Below are positions 7,992-16,640 of a stretch of 64,000 nt of DNA, piece after piece (the stretch's first letter is position 1; each line of letters opens with the position of its first letter). Source of the stretch: Micromonospora sp. MW-13 (GTDB lineage: Bacteria > Actinomycetota > Actinomycetes > Mycobacteriales > Micromonosporaceae); contig NZ_QKKX01000005.1 of assembly GCF_003434305.1 (NCBI RefSeq), positions 124,001 to 188,000 on the forward strand, written 5' to 3'. The translations under genes were made by a program, and so were the position numbers. The notes under the pieces were generated by a model that saw only the letters and a list, made by a program, of their open reading frames with translations, searched no databases and was not told the origin of the DNA.

Positions 7992-9821
7992 TCAGGGGCG
8001 GCGTCGGGAGCGGGTGAGCCGGGCCCAGAGGCGGCGCACCGGTCCCGCCCGGCGCGGTCCCGGCCCGGAGATCAGCTCGCCGGCCAGCGTGGCCGTGCCC
8101 GCGTCGAGGGCCGGGGTGGCCAGCGCCAGGTAGGCCAGCGACACCGCGATCGGCGCCGGCCGCTGCCGGGACACGGTCGCCACGTCGGCGAGCCGCTCGG
8201 CCACCACCCCGGCCACGTCGGCCCGGACGGACGGGTCGACCCAGGCGGCGGTGACCAGGGCGAACAGGGCCGCCTCGGTGATCCAGTCCTCCACCCCCCA
8301 GACCAGGTCGACCAGCACCCGGCGGCGGGTGGACTCCGGCCACGGCTCGTCGGTGCGGTGGTGCAGCAGGCCCAGGCACGCCCAGACCTGCACGCAGCGC
8401 ACCCACAGGGACGGGTCCTGGCCGGCCAGCACCCGGCCCATCCCGGTGGCGGGCGCCGCGGGCGGGTGGACCAGGAGCCCGAGCAGGTCGGTCACACCCA
8501 GGGTGGCCAGGCCGACCGCCGCGTCGTACGCCGCCGGAGGGTTCGGCCAGGCCGGGTGGGCGAGCTGCCGGATCCGGTCCGCGGCCCCGGCCGAGGGCGC
8601 CGGCACCGTCGGGGCGGCGACCATGCCGTCCCAGCGCCACAGCGGCCGGTCGCTGGCCCGACGGGGCTCGCGCGGGTCCGGGTCGGCCACCGCGGCCACC
8701 TCGACCCGCAGCCCGGGCACGGCCGCCGCCACGGTACGCATGGCGCTCGGCGGCTCCAGCGTCGCCAGCCGTACGGTCGCGCCGTGGCCGCGGTTCTCCT
8801 CGGTCAGGGCGTGACGCAGCGCGGCCACCGCCGCCCCGACCGCCGGGGTGACCTGCCCGAGCCAGGGCCGGCTGCGGCAGCACTCGGCGAGGTCGCCGTG
8901 CTCGTGCGAGTCGTCGGGGTGGTCGCGGACGAAGTCGGCGAGCGCCACCAGGTGCGCCACGTCGCCGTCGCGCTGGAAGCGCAGCCGGTGCGCGGTGTGC
9001 ACGGCACAGTCGAAGGTGGGGTCCCGGACCAGGGCCCGGTCGATCCAGTCCAGGGCCTCGTCGAGCCGGCCGTTGTCGGCCAGCGTGCCGGCGATGTCGG
9101 CGTACACGGCGAGGTCGGCCGGGTCGTGCTCGACGGCCCGGCGCAGTGCCGCGAGGGCGTCCCGGGTCCGGCCGGCGCTGCGGTAGGCGTACCCGAGCCA
9201 GACCTCGCCGAGCTTCGACGGCTGGACGCGTACCCCCCGGCTGGCCCAGCGGATCGCCAGCGTGACCTCGCCGAGACGCCGGGCCAGCGCGGACGCCGCG
9301 CCGAGCAGCAGGCCGTGGTCGGGGTGGACGGTGACGGCGTTGCGGGCCAGCGTGAGGTACGGCGACAGCGGGCCCCGGTCGGCGCGCGGCACCGGGTCGT
9401 CCACGGTGGCGCAGACCTGCATCAGCACCCGGGCGACGCGCTCGGGATCGAGCCGTTCGGGCAGCTCGGGGGCGGTCACCCAGGGCACCCCGGCCCAGTC
9501 GGCGCGGGGGTCGTGCCCGGTGGCGGCGGCCAGCAGCTCCAGCCCGTCGGCGGGTCGCCCGGTCGCGGCGAGCAGGTGCGCGCGGGCCACCACGACGCCG
9601 ACGAAGGCACGCTGGTGCAGCGGGAACAGGTCGACGCCCCCGCCGCTGGCGGTGGCGAGCCGGGCCAGCGTCTCGTGCACCTCGGGCAGGGTGGGCGCCC
9701 GGGTCAGGGCACCGGCCACGTGCCCGGCGGCGTGCGACAGGTCGCCCTCGTCCAGCGCGAGCCGGGCCAGGGCCAGCTCCTCCTCCGCCGACAGCGGGGG
9801 ATCGTCCCTTCCCTCGGACAC
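7992..9821 (-). CDS. Tetratricopeptide-like repeat protein of unknown function
   Basis: A 609-residue protein with no membrane span or signal peptide. The first half contains TPR-like helical pairs, for example AYRSAGRTRDALAALRRAVE and LADNGRLDEALDWIDRALV (residues about 210-290). The second half is less repetitive and rich in Ala, Leu and Trp. The GTG at 9821 is preceded by gagagg at good spacing. The frame remains open upstream to 10091, but that stretch has no family character. It is divergent from the SIS-domain gene. TPR arrays usually mediate protein contacts; no partner is evident. Confidence 0.8.
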   Translation of the reverse strand: MSEGRDDPPLSAEEELALARLALDEGDLSHAAGHVAGALTRAPTLPEVHETLARLATASGGGVDLFPLHQRAFVGVVVARAHLLAATGRPADGLELLAAATGHDPRADWAGVPWVTAPELPERLDPERVARVLMQVCATVDDPVPRADRGPLSPYLTLARNAVTVHPDHGLLLGAASALARRLGEVTLAIRWASRGVRVQPSKLGEVWLGYAYRSAGRTRDALAALRRAVEHDPADLAVYADIAGTLADNGRLDEALDWIDRALVRDPTFDCAVHTAHRLRFQRDGDVAHLVALADFVRDHPDDSHEHGDLAECCRSRPWLGQVTPAVGAAVAALRHALTEENRGHGATVRLATLEPPSAMRTVAAAVPGLRVEVAAVADPDPREPRRASDRPLWRWDGMVAAPTVPAPSAGAADRIRQLAHPAWPNPPAAYDAAVGLATLGVTDLLGLLVHPPAAPATGMGRVLAGQDPSLWVRCVQVWACLGLLHHRTDEPWPESTRRRVLVDLVWGVEDWITEAALFALVTAAWVDPSVRADVAGVVAERLADVATVSRQRPAPIAVSLAYLALATPALDAGTATLAGELISGPGPRRAGPVRRLWARLTRSRRRP

Positions 9822-9973
9822 GTGGGCCTCTCGCTCGTAGGTAGCTCGCCGTCGGCGGGTTCGTCCCGCGCGCAGGGCGCTCGCCGGAGGCGGGCGGGCC
9901 CGCTCGTCGGTGCGGCGCCGGGCCGGGCAAGCGTAGGTGATGTTGGCACGGCATGGTGATCCGCTGCGCAATG

Positions 9974-9993
9974 TTGCTCGCTGGATTGCTCGC
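9974..9993. repeat. Direct repeat TTGCTCGC x2 in the TPR/SIS divergent intergenic region
   Basis: The octamer occurs at 9974-9981 and 9986-9993, 12 bases apart centre to centre, in the 235-base region between two divergent genes. It could be an operator for either gene. Nothing else in the region was recognised. Confidence 0.35.
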
Positions 9994-10056
9994 GTCGAAT
10001 CAAACGTGCAAGGCTGAGCAGGAAACGCGCGGCTATCGCGCAGGGAAGGGGTATCC

Positions 10057-11109
10057 GTGACGCGTGCAGGGGCCGGGATGGCCGCCGACATCAGCGAGCA
10101 GCCGGCCGGCTACGAGCGGTTGCTCTCCGCCGAGCACACCGAGGCGATCGCCCGGGTGGCCGCCGCCATCGCGCAGCGCCGCCCCCGACACGTGGTCTTC
10201 ACCGCCCGGGGCACCTCCGACCACGCCGCCCTCTACGCGGCGTACCTGACCGAGATCCGGCTCGGCCTGCCCGCCGGGCTCGCCTCGCCCAGCGCGGTCA
10301 CCCTCTTCGGCGCCCGGCCCGACCTGTCCGACGCGCTCGTGGTCGGGGTCAGCCAGAGCGGCGGCTCGCCCGACCTGGCCGAGGTGCTGCGCGCCGCCCG
10401 CGCCTCGGGCGCGCTGACCCTCGCCGTCACCAACAACCCCGGCTCCCCGCTGGTCGAGGTCGCCGAGCTGAGCGTCGACATCGCCGCCGGGCACGAGCGG
10501 GCGGTGGCCGCCACCAAGACGTACACCGCCGAGCTGCTCGCCCTGCTGCTGCTCGTGGAGGGCATCCGGGCCGGCGACGGCGCGCTGCCCGCCGAGGAGC
10601 GGGCGGCGCTGGCCGCCCTGCCCGAGCTGGCCGCCCGCACCCTGGACGACGCCACCCCGGCCCAGCTCGCCCCGCGCTACCGGTTCGCCGCCCAGCTCGT
10701 CACCACCGGCCGGGGGTACGCGTACCCGACCGCCCGGGAAGCGGCGCTGAAGCTGATGGAGACGTCGTACCTGCCGGCGCTGGCCTTCTCCGGCGCGGAC
10801 CTGCTGCACGGCCCGCTCGCCATGACCGACCCGGACGTCCCGGTGCTGGCCGTGGTCGGCTCCGGCCCCGGCGGCCGGTCGATGGGGGAGGTGCTGCCCC
10901 GGCTGGGCGAGCGCCGCGCCGACGTGGTGGTGGTCGGCTCCGCTGACGTCGAGGGGGCCACCCGGATGGCCGTGCCCGAGGTCGACGAGCGCTACGCCCC
11001 GCTGCTGGACATCCTGCCGTTGCAGCGGCTGGCGCTGGCGCTGGCGCTGGCCCGGGGCGAGGACCCGGACGCCCCGCGCGGCCTCAAGAAGGTCACCGCG
11101 ACGATGTGA
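10057..11109 (+). CDS. SIS-domain sugar-phosphate isomerase/deaminase (NagB-II or GlmS-isomerase type)
   Basis: A 350-residue protein with two SIS domains and no glutaminase domain. Sugar-phosphate loops are visible as ARGTSDHA (about residue 50) and GVSQSGGSPD (about residue 97) in the first domain and LLHGPLAM in the second; the C-terminal RGLKKVTATM tail resembles the GlmS/NagB-II tail. The likely reaction is interconversion of glucosamine-6-phosphate and fructose-6-phosphate. The GTG start follows gggaagggg at good spacing. It is alone, 25 bases before the pdtaS-like gene, with which it may be co-transcribed. Confidence 0.82.
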   Translation: MTRAGAGMAADISEQPAGYERLLSAEHTEAIARVAAAIAQRRPRHVVFTARGTSDHAALYAAYLTEIRLGLPAGLASPSAVTLFGARPDLSDALVVGVSQSGGSPDLAEVLRAARASGALTLAVTNNPGSPLVEVAELSVDIAAGHERAVAATKTYTAELLALLLLVEGIRAGDGALPAEERAALAALPELAARTLDDATPAQLAPRYRFAAQLVTTGRGYAYPTAREAALKLMETSYLPALAFSGADLLHGPLAMTDPDVPVLAVVGSGPGGRSMGEVLPRLGERRADVVVVGSADVEGATRMAVPEVDERYAPLLDILPLQRLALALALARGEDPDAPRGLKKVTATM

Positions 11110-11134
11110 GGTCCGGCGTGGCACGCTGGTCAGC

Positions 11135-12775
11135 GTGTCCACGCTGCGCGACCTCGCCGAGGAGCACACCCAGCTCCGCCCCGCCGACATCGACCACCTG
11201 CACCGGATCGCCGGAGACTGGCAGCTGCTGTCCGACCTGTCCTTCGCCGACCTGCTGCTCTGGGTGCCGGTGGACGGCGAGGGCAGCTTCCTCTGCGTGG
11301 CCCAGGTCCGCCCGACGACCGCCCCCACCGCCTACCAGGACGACCAGGTGGGGCGGATCGTCGGCGGGCCGGAGGTGGCCCACCTGGACGTCGCGTACGG
11401 GCAGGGCCGGATCTGGCGGGAGGGCGACCCGGTCTGGTACGGCGACGTGCCGGCCCGGCACGAGGCGATCCCGGTCCGGCTGCGTAGCGCCGACGGGGAG
11501 GCCGGTGAGGTGATCGCGGTGGTCGGCCGGGACACCAACCTGTCCACCGCCCGCACGCCCAGCCAGCTCGAACTGAACTACCTCACCACCGCCGACGACC
11601 TGGCCCAGATGATCGCCGACGGCACGTTTCCGCCGCCCCGGCATCCCGGGGAGACCACCTCCGCGCCCCGGGTCGGCGACGGCCTGGTCCGGCTGGACGC
11701 CAACGGCAAGGTCACCTACGCCAGCCCGAACGCCCAGTCCGCGTACCGGCGCCTCGGCTACGCCTCGCACCTCGTGGGGGAGGACCTGGCCAAGCTGCAC
11801 CGCCGGCTGGCCGGCGACCCGCTGGAGGGCACCGACGCCGGCAACGCCATCCTGGCGGCGCTGCGCGGCGAGGCGCCGCCCCGGCGGGAGATCGACGCCC
11901 GGGGCGCGACCATGCTCACCCGGGCGCTGCCGCTGATGCCCGCCGGGGTGCCGATCGGCGCGCTGGTCCTGGTCCGCGACATCACCGAGGTACGCCGCCG
12001 CGACCGCGCCCTGATCACCAAGGACGCCACCATCCGGGAGATCCACCACCGGGTGAAGAACAACCTCCAGACCGTCGCCGCGCTGCTGCGTCTCCAGGCC
12101 CGCCGGGTCGCCATGCCGGAGGCCCGGGTCGCGCTGGAGGAGTCGGTACGCCGGGTCGCCTCCATCGCCCTGGTGCACGAGACGCTCTCCATGTCCAGCG
12201 ACGAGGCGGTCGAGTTCGACGGCATCGTCGACCGGGTGGCCAGTGCGGCGACCGAGGTCGCCGCGACCGAGCAGACCGTCGGGATGCGCCGCCGGGGCAG
12301 CTTCGGGGTGCTGCCCGCCGAGATCGCCACCTCGCTGGTCATGGTCCTCAACGAGCTGCTGCTCAACGCGGTCGAGCACGGCTTCCCGCCGGCCGCGGAG
12401 GCCCCGGCGACCGGGCCCGCCCCGCTGGCCGGGACCCCGGCGGCGGTTGGGGCGCCGGGGGTCGCGTCCCCGGCGGCGGGCGGGGCCGCGCGACCGGAGG
12501 CGGGCCCCGTCCTGCCGGTCGCCACGGAGCCCCGCCCGGTGGCCGCGCCGCTGGTGGTCGTCTCGGCGCACCGGTTCCGCAAGCAGCTGCACGTCACCGT
12601 CGCCGACAACGGGCGCGGCCTGCCGGCCGAGTTCGACACCGAGCGCGGCAGCCGGCTCGGCCTCCAGATCGTCCGGGCGCTGGTGACCGGGGAGCTGCGC
12701 GGCACCATCGAGTTGCGCAACGGCGCCGAGGGCGGCACCGAGGCGGTGCTGGTGGTCCCCCTGGTCCGCCCCTGA
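11135..12775 (+). CDS. pdtaS: Cytosolic sensor histidine kinase, PdtaS type
   Basis: A 546-residue HWE/HisKA_2-type kinase. Residues about 1-150 form a GAF-like domain, 180-285 a PAS domain, and the phosphoacceptor box REIHHRVKNNLQ has His304/His305. The ATPase part has an N box (NELLLNAVEHGF, about 406-417) and a D-N-G-R-G-L box at 491-496. Between them lies an Ala/Pro/Gly-rich insertion, residues 418-472, longer than in the mycobacterial protein. M. tuberculosis PdtaS (Rv3220c) is also near whiB1 and the biotin carrier and phosphorylates the antiterminator PdtaR, whose gene is not here. No membrane segment is present. Confidence 0.9.
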   Translation: MSTLRDLAEEHTQLRPADIDHLHRIAGDWQLLSDLSFADLLLWVPVDGEGSFLCVAQVRPTTAPTAYQDDQVGRIVGGPEVAHLDVAYGQGRIWREGDPVWYGDVPARHEAIPVRLRSADGEAGEVIAVVGRDTNLSTARTPSQLELNYLTTADDLAQMIADGTFPPPRHPGETTSAPRVGDGLVRLDANGKVTYASPNAQSAYRRLGYASHLVGEDLAKLHRRLAGDPLEGTDAGNAILAALRGEAPPRREIDARGATMLTRALPLMPAGVPIGALVLVRDITEVRRRDRALITKDATIREIHHRVKNNLQTVAALLRLQARRVAMPEARVALEESVRRVASIALVHETLSMSSDEAVEFDGIVDRVASAATEVAATEQTVGMRRRGSFGVLPAEIATSLVMVLNELLLNAVEHGFPPAAEAPATGPAPLAGTPAAVGAPGVASPAAGGAARPEAGPVLPVATEPRPVAAPLVVVSAHRFRKQLHVTVADNGRGLPAEFDTERGSRLGLQIVRALVTGELRGTIELRNGAEGGTEAVLVVPLVRP

Positions 12776-12789
12776 CCGGCGGGCCGCCG

Positions 12790-14322
12790 TCAGCGGGTGA
12801 GCAGCGCCACGGTCAGGCCCGGGCGCGGGCGGACCCGCTCGACGGTGAAGCCGTCGCGCAGCGCGTCCCCGGCCACGCCGGGCACCGCGCCGACCGGGTC
12901 CGCGCGCCGGCCGGCGACCACCAGCCAGACCCGGTCGACCCCGGCCAGGCACTCGGCCGGGCGTGGGCACTCGTCGGCCCAGTAGTCCCCGCGCGCGTTC
13001 CGGTCCCGGACGACCAGGGCGTCGCGGGGCTGCCGGTCGCCGAGGTGGTAGCGGACGCCGAGGTCGAGGAAGAGCCAGCCGTTCCGGGGGGCGAAGACGA
13101 TCACGTCCCCGGGCCGGCGTCCCTCGTCGACGACCCGGGCCGCTCCCCGGTAGTCGACCAGCGCGTCGCGCGGCCACTCGTGGCTGCGCCGCAGCGCGGC
13201 CTGGTCGGGCAGGCCGAGCAGGCCGGCGAGGAGCACCACGGCCAGCGCCGCCGGCAGCGCCACCCCGGCGCCCGCCGGCACCGACGCCGCAGGGCGAGCC
13301 GCCCCCGCGCCCAGCGCCGCGCCGGCCAGGACGCAGGCGAACGGGACGGTGAAGAACAGGTAGCGCGGCACCCAGAGCGGCCCGGCCAGCCCGGCCAGGA
13401 ACACCAGCAGCACCGGCAGCGCCACGCACGCGGCGGGGAGCAGGGCGCGCCGGCCCCACCGGGCGGCCCCGAGCGCGGCGAGCCCCAGCAGCAGCCCGCC
13501 CACCGCGCCGCTCTGGGCCAGCGCGCCCGGCAGGGCGGTCAGGTCGGCCGGGCGGGCGCGGTCGACCCAGTCGAGCTGCCGGCCCCGCTGGCCGACCGCC
13601 AGCACCACCAGCGGGGCCAGCACCACCAGCGCGGCCAGCACCGCGGCCAGCCAGCCCCACGGCGGCCGGGGTCGACGGGCGCGCCCGGGGACGGCCCGTG
13701 GCGCCCCGACCGGGGGCGGGGCGGGGGCCCGGCGGGCGCACGGCGCGGTCGCCGCGTGGGCGGCGAGCAGGGTGATGGCGACCAGGTGGGCCAGGCCGAG
13801 CCCGGCGACGGCGGCGGCGTAGCCGGCCCAGGAGCGCCATCCCGGCCGGTCCAGCGCCCGGACCAGCAGCAGCGTGGCCAGCACCGCGAACAGGGCGACG
13901 AACGCGTACGGGCGGGCCTCCTGGGCGTACCGGGAGGTGCCGGGCAGGACCGCGAACAGCAGCCCGCCCAGCAGCCCCGCCCGCTGGCCGAACAGCCGGC
14001 CCCCGAGGGCGGCGGTCAGCCCGGCCGTACCGGCCGCGGCCAGCACCGACGGCAGCCGCAGCGCCGTGGGGGAGTCGCCGAACGCCGCCACCCAGCCGTG
14101 CAGGAGCAGGTAGTACGGCCAGCTCGCCGCGTCGATGACGCCGGCCATCCGGGCCAGGTCGCCCAGCGGGCGGGTGGCCGCGCTCCAGGTGGCCAGTTCG
14201 TCCCGCCACGGCTGGGCGGCGCCCACCCCCGCGCCGGTCACCGCCAGGGTCACCAGCGCCGGCCACGCCCAGACCGGGCCGAGCCACCCCGGCAATTGCC
14301 GCATCGGGGGCGATTCGTCCAC
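12790..14322 (-). CDS. Polytopic glycosyltransferase, GT39/ArnT-like
   Basis: A 510-residue integral membrane protein with roughly ten hydrophobic segments and a C-terminal extracytoplasmic domain. The first extracellular loop has WRDELATW, where the Asp-Glu pair matches the catalytic acidic site of GT-C fold mannosyl/arabinosyl transferases, followed by WPYYLLLHGW. These enzymes use polyprenyl-phosphate sugars. GTG 14322 has ggaagg nine bases upstream and is preferred over the inner ATG at 14304. It is convergent with pdtaS and divergent from the sulfur operon. The acceptor is unknown. Confidence 0.85.
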   Translation of the reverse strand: MDESPPMRQLPGWLGPVWAWPALVTLAVTGAGVGAAQPWRDELATWSAATRPLGDLARMAGVIDAASWPYYLLLHGWVAAFGDSPTALRLPSVLAAAGTAGLTAALGGRLFGQRAGLLGGLLFAVLPGTSRYAQEARPYAFVALFAVLATLLLVRALDRPGWRSWAGYAAAVAGLGLAHLVAITLLAAHAATAPCARRAPAPPPVGAPRAVPGRARRPRPPWGWLAAVLAALVVLAPLVVLAVGQRGRQLDWVDRARPADLTALPGALAQSGAVGGLLLGLAALGAARWGRRALLPAACVALPVLLVFLAGLAGPLWVPRYLFFTVPFACVLAGAALGAGAARPAASVPAGAGVALPAALAVVLLAGLLGLPDQAALRRSHEWPRDALVDYRGAARVVDEGRRPGDVIVFAPRNGWLFLDLGVRYHLGDRQPRDALVVRDRNARGDYWADECPRPAECLAGVDRVWLVVAGRRADPVGAVPGVAGDALRDGFTVERVRPRPGLTVALLTR

Positions 14323-14474
14323 GGTGCCGAGCCTTCCACAGCGCCGGCCGCCCCGGGGCGGCCCAGCGGACATCGCGCTCGAACCCGGGGACAGTGCCCC
14401 CGGCGCGACGGGGAGGGGACGGTTCCCCTGATCGAGGGCGATCTTGCCCTTCGCTCGCATCGGCGGCCCGTGAT

Positions 14475-14488
14475 GTGGGATCACCCAC
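14475..14488. promoter_or_regulatory. Palindrome upstream of the sulfur operon leader
   Basis: GTGGG and CCCAC flank ATCA, 44 bases before the leader peptide start. It could be an operator for the cysteine operon or for the divergent glycosyltransferase. No regulator in this window obviously matches it. Confidence 0.3.
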
Positions 14489-14531
14489 GCTGTCATTGGT
14501 CGGGCCCCCCGGGGTGTGGGAGCATGGCCGC

Positions 14532-14618
14532 ATGCTTGCCGCTGTCGTCCGTCGCCTCGTGGCCCGTCGCCACGTCGACTACGGCCGCGTGCGCAGCGCC
14601 ATCTGTCCGGCCCACTGA
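14532..14618 (+). CDS. Leader peptide of the sulfite-reductase operon (28 residues)
   Basis: The short frame ends RRHVDYGRVRSAICPAH. The motif R-H-V-D-x-x-R-V-x-S-A-x-C is characteristic of the actinobacterial leader peptides found in front of cysteine and sulfur genes. It ends 128 bases before the sulfite reductase gene. A single Cys codon near the 3' end may let ribosome position sense cysteinyl-tRNA. The start may instead be the in-frame GTG at 14559, giving 19 residues. Function as an attenuator is inferred from position and motif. Confidence 0.75.
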   Translation: MLAAVVRRLVARRHVDYGRVRSAICPAH

Positions 14619-14746
14619 CGACGCCCGACCCACTCGTCTCGGGCGCGTTCCCGCGCCGGCCGTCCGACACTGCCGTCCATGGCCCGTCCCACGGGCCGGC
14701 CGCGCGCCCGCGCTCTGAGGCACAGCAGACAACGGAGGACGCCGCG

Positions 14747-16459
14747 ATGGCGGTCAGCAGCACCCCCGCCCGGCCCGACGCACCCACGGCACCCGCCGCC
14801 CGGGCCCCCCGCCGCCCGCGCGGGGAGGGGCAGTGGGCGCTCGGCCACCGCGAGCCGCTCAACCCCAACGAGCGGATCAAGAAGGACGACGACCCGCTGA
14901 ACGTCCGGGCCCGGATCGAGAACATCTACGCCCACCGGGGCTTCGCCTCGATCGACCCCCAGGACCTGCGCGGCCGGTTCCGCTGGTGGGGGCTGTACAC
15001 CCAGCGTAAGGCGGGCATCGACGGCGGGCGCACCGCCGTGCTGGAGCCGCACGAGCTGGAGGACGAGTTCTTCATGCTCCGGGTCCGGATCGACGGCGGG
15101 CAGCTCAACCTGGCCCAGCTCCGGGTCATCGCCGACATCTCCCGGGAGTTCGCCCGGGACACCGCCGATATCACCGACCGGCAGAACGTCCAGTTCCACT
15201 GGATCCGGGTCGAGGACATGCCGGAGATCTGGCGCCGGCTGGAGGCGGTCGGCCTGCAGACCACCGAGGCGTGCGGCGACTGCCCACGCATCGTGCTCGG
15301 CAGCCCGGTCGCCGGGGTGGCCGAGGCCGAGCTGCTCGACCCGACCCCGGCGATCGACGAGATCGTCCGGCGGTACGTCGGCGACAAGCGGTACTCCAAC
15401 CTGCCGCGCAAGTTCAAGACGTCGATGTCCTGGCTGGTGGACACCCCGTACGAGGCGAACGACATCGCGTTGCTCGGCGTCGACCACCCCGAGCACGGCC
15501 CCGGCTTCGACGTCTGGGTCGGCGGCGGCCTGTCCACGAACCCGATGCTGGCCAAGCGGCTCGGCGTCTGGGTGCCGCTGGCCGAGGTGCCGGACGTCTG
15601 GGCCGGCGTGGTGGGCATCTTCCGCGACTACGGCTACCGCCGGCTGCGCAACCGGGCCCGGCTGAAGTTCCTGGTCGCCGACTGGGGCGTGGAGCGCTTC
15701 CGCGAGGTGCTGGAGAAGGAGTACCTGGGTCGCACGCTGCTCGACGGTCCCGCCCCCGAGCTGCCCAAGCGGCCGGTCGACCACATCGGGGTGCACCCGC
15801 AGCGCGACGGGCGTCACTACGTCGGGGCCGCCCCGGTGGTCGGCCGGGTCTCCGGCCCCCAGCTCGCCCGGCTGGCCGACGTGGTCGAGGCGCACGGCAG
15901 CGACCGGGTGCGGCTCACCCCGTACCAGAAGCTGCTGGTGCTGGACGTGCCGGCGGAGCGGACCGACTCGCTGGTGGCGGCGCTGCGCGGGATCGGCCTG
16001 GAGGCCCGGCCGTCGGCCTGGCGGCGCGGCACCATGGCGTGCACCGGAATCGAGTACTGCAAGCTCGCCATCGTCGAGACCAAGGCACGTGGCGAGGAAC
16101 TGGTGGCCCGGCTGGAGGAGCGGCTGCGCGACTTCGACGCGGACATCTCCATCCACATCAACGGCTGCCCGAACGCCTGCGCCCGCACCCAGGTCGCCGA
16201 CATCGGCCTCAAGGGCCAGCTCGTGGTCGGCCCGAACGGCCGCCAGGTGGAGGGCTTCCAGGTGCACCTGGGCGGCGGCCTGGGCATGGCGCAGGGGCAG
16301 ACCGCCGGCTTCGGCCGCAAGCTGCGCGGCCTGAAGACCACCGCCGACGAGCTTCCCGAGTACGTGGAGCGGCTGGCCCGCCGCTACCTGGCCGGCCGGA
16401 CCGCGGGCGAGACGTTCGCCAACTGGGTGATCAGGGTCGACGAGGAGGAACTCAGATGA
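14747..16459 (+). CDS. nirA: Ferredoxin-dependent sulfite reductase (NirA/Sir type)
   Basis: The 570-residue enzyme reduces sulfite to sulfide using siroheme and a [4Fe-4S] cluster. Cluster ligands are Cys432, Cys438, Cys474 and Cys478. Tyr84 and Cys176 are 92 residues apart, like the Tyr69-Cys161 pair that is covalently linked in M. tuberculosis NirA. Context (leader peptide, cysH, chelatase-like gene) argues for sulfite rather than nitrite as substrate. The ATG follows a good site (cggagga). A low-complexity Ala/Pro/Arg stretch covers residues 5-28. The stop codon overlaps a short decoy frame at 16456. Confidence 0.93.
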   Translation: MAVSSTPARPDAPTAPAARAPRRPRGEGQWALGHREPLNPNERIKKDDDPLNVRARIENIYAHRGFASIDPQDLRGRFRWWGLYTQRKAGIDGGRTAVLEPHELEDEFFMLRVRIDGGQLNLAQLRVIADISREFARDTADITDRQNVQFHWIRVEDMPEIWRRLEAVGLQTTEACGDCPRIVLGSPVAGVAEAELLDPTPAIDEIVRRYVGDKRYSNLPRKFKTSMSWLVDTPYEANDIALLGVDHPEHGPGFDVWVGGGLSTNPMLAKRLGVWVPLAEVPDVWAGVVGIFRDYGYRRLRNRARLKFLVADWGVERFREVLEKEYLGRTLLDGPAPELPKRPVDHIGVHPQRDGRHYVGAAPVVGRVSGPQLARLADVVEAHGSDRVRLTPYQKLLVLDVPAERTDSLVAALRGIGLEARPSAWRRGTMACTGIEYCKLAIVETKARGEELVARLEERLRDFDADISIHINGCPNACARTQVADIGLKGQLVVGPNGRQVEGFQVHLGGGLGMAQGQTAGFGRKLRGLKTTADELPEYVERLARRYLAGRTAGETFANWVIRVDEEELR

Positions 16460-16485
16460 GCGAGCGAAGCGAGGTGTCGCGATGA
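16456..16485 (+). other. Nine-codon frame with a SERSE-type repeat between sir and the zinc-ribbon gene
   Basis: An ATG overlapping the sulfite reductase stop opens a nine-codon frame, MSERSEVSR, that ends just inside the next gene. The GAGCGAGCGAAGCGAG core resembles a short sequence that I recall being common at actinomycete gene starts. It may be only a coupling spacer or a small repeated element rather than a gene. Confidence 0.45.
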
Positions 16486-16640
16486 GTGAGACCCGGTCGG
16501 TGCCGCTGTACTGCCCGTACTGCGGCGAGGAGAACCTGCGGCCGAGCGAGGCCGGCCACGGCGCCTGGGAGTGCCACGCCTGCGCCCGGGTCTTCACGGT
16601 GCGGTTGGCCGGACTGCTCGGCCGGGCGGTGACCCGATGA
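16482..16640 (+). CDS. 52-residue zinc-ribbon protein of the sulfate-assimilation operon
   Basis: The protein carries CPYC at 11-14 and CHAC at 31-34, a four-cysteine zinc ribbon or rubredoxin-like knuckle, and a short basic tail. Its ATG overlaps the decoy frame stop, and its own stop overlaps the cysH start (ATGA), so it is translationally coupled on both sides. Small proteins at this position occur in Streptomyces sulfur operons, but I know of no assigned role. A metal-binding accessory of sulfite reductase or APS reductase is plausible and unproven. Confidence 0.8.
   Translation: MSETRSVPLYCPYCGEENLRPSEAGHGAWECHACARVFTVRLAGLLGRAVTR

Noticed and set aside
9822..10091. N-terminal extension of the TPR protein
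   Set aside because: It is Arg/Pro/Ala-rich, crosses the divergent promoter region and lacks a start signal; GTG 9821 has a good ribosome site.
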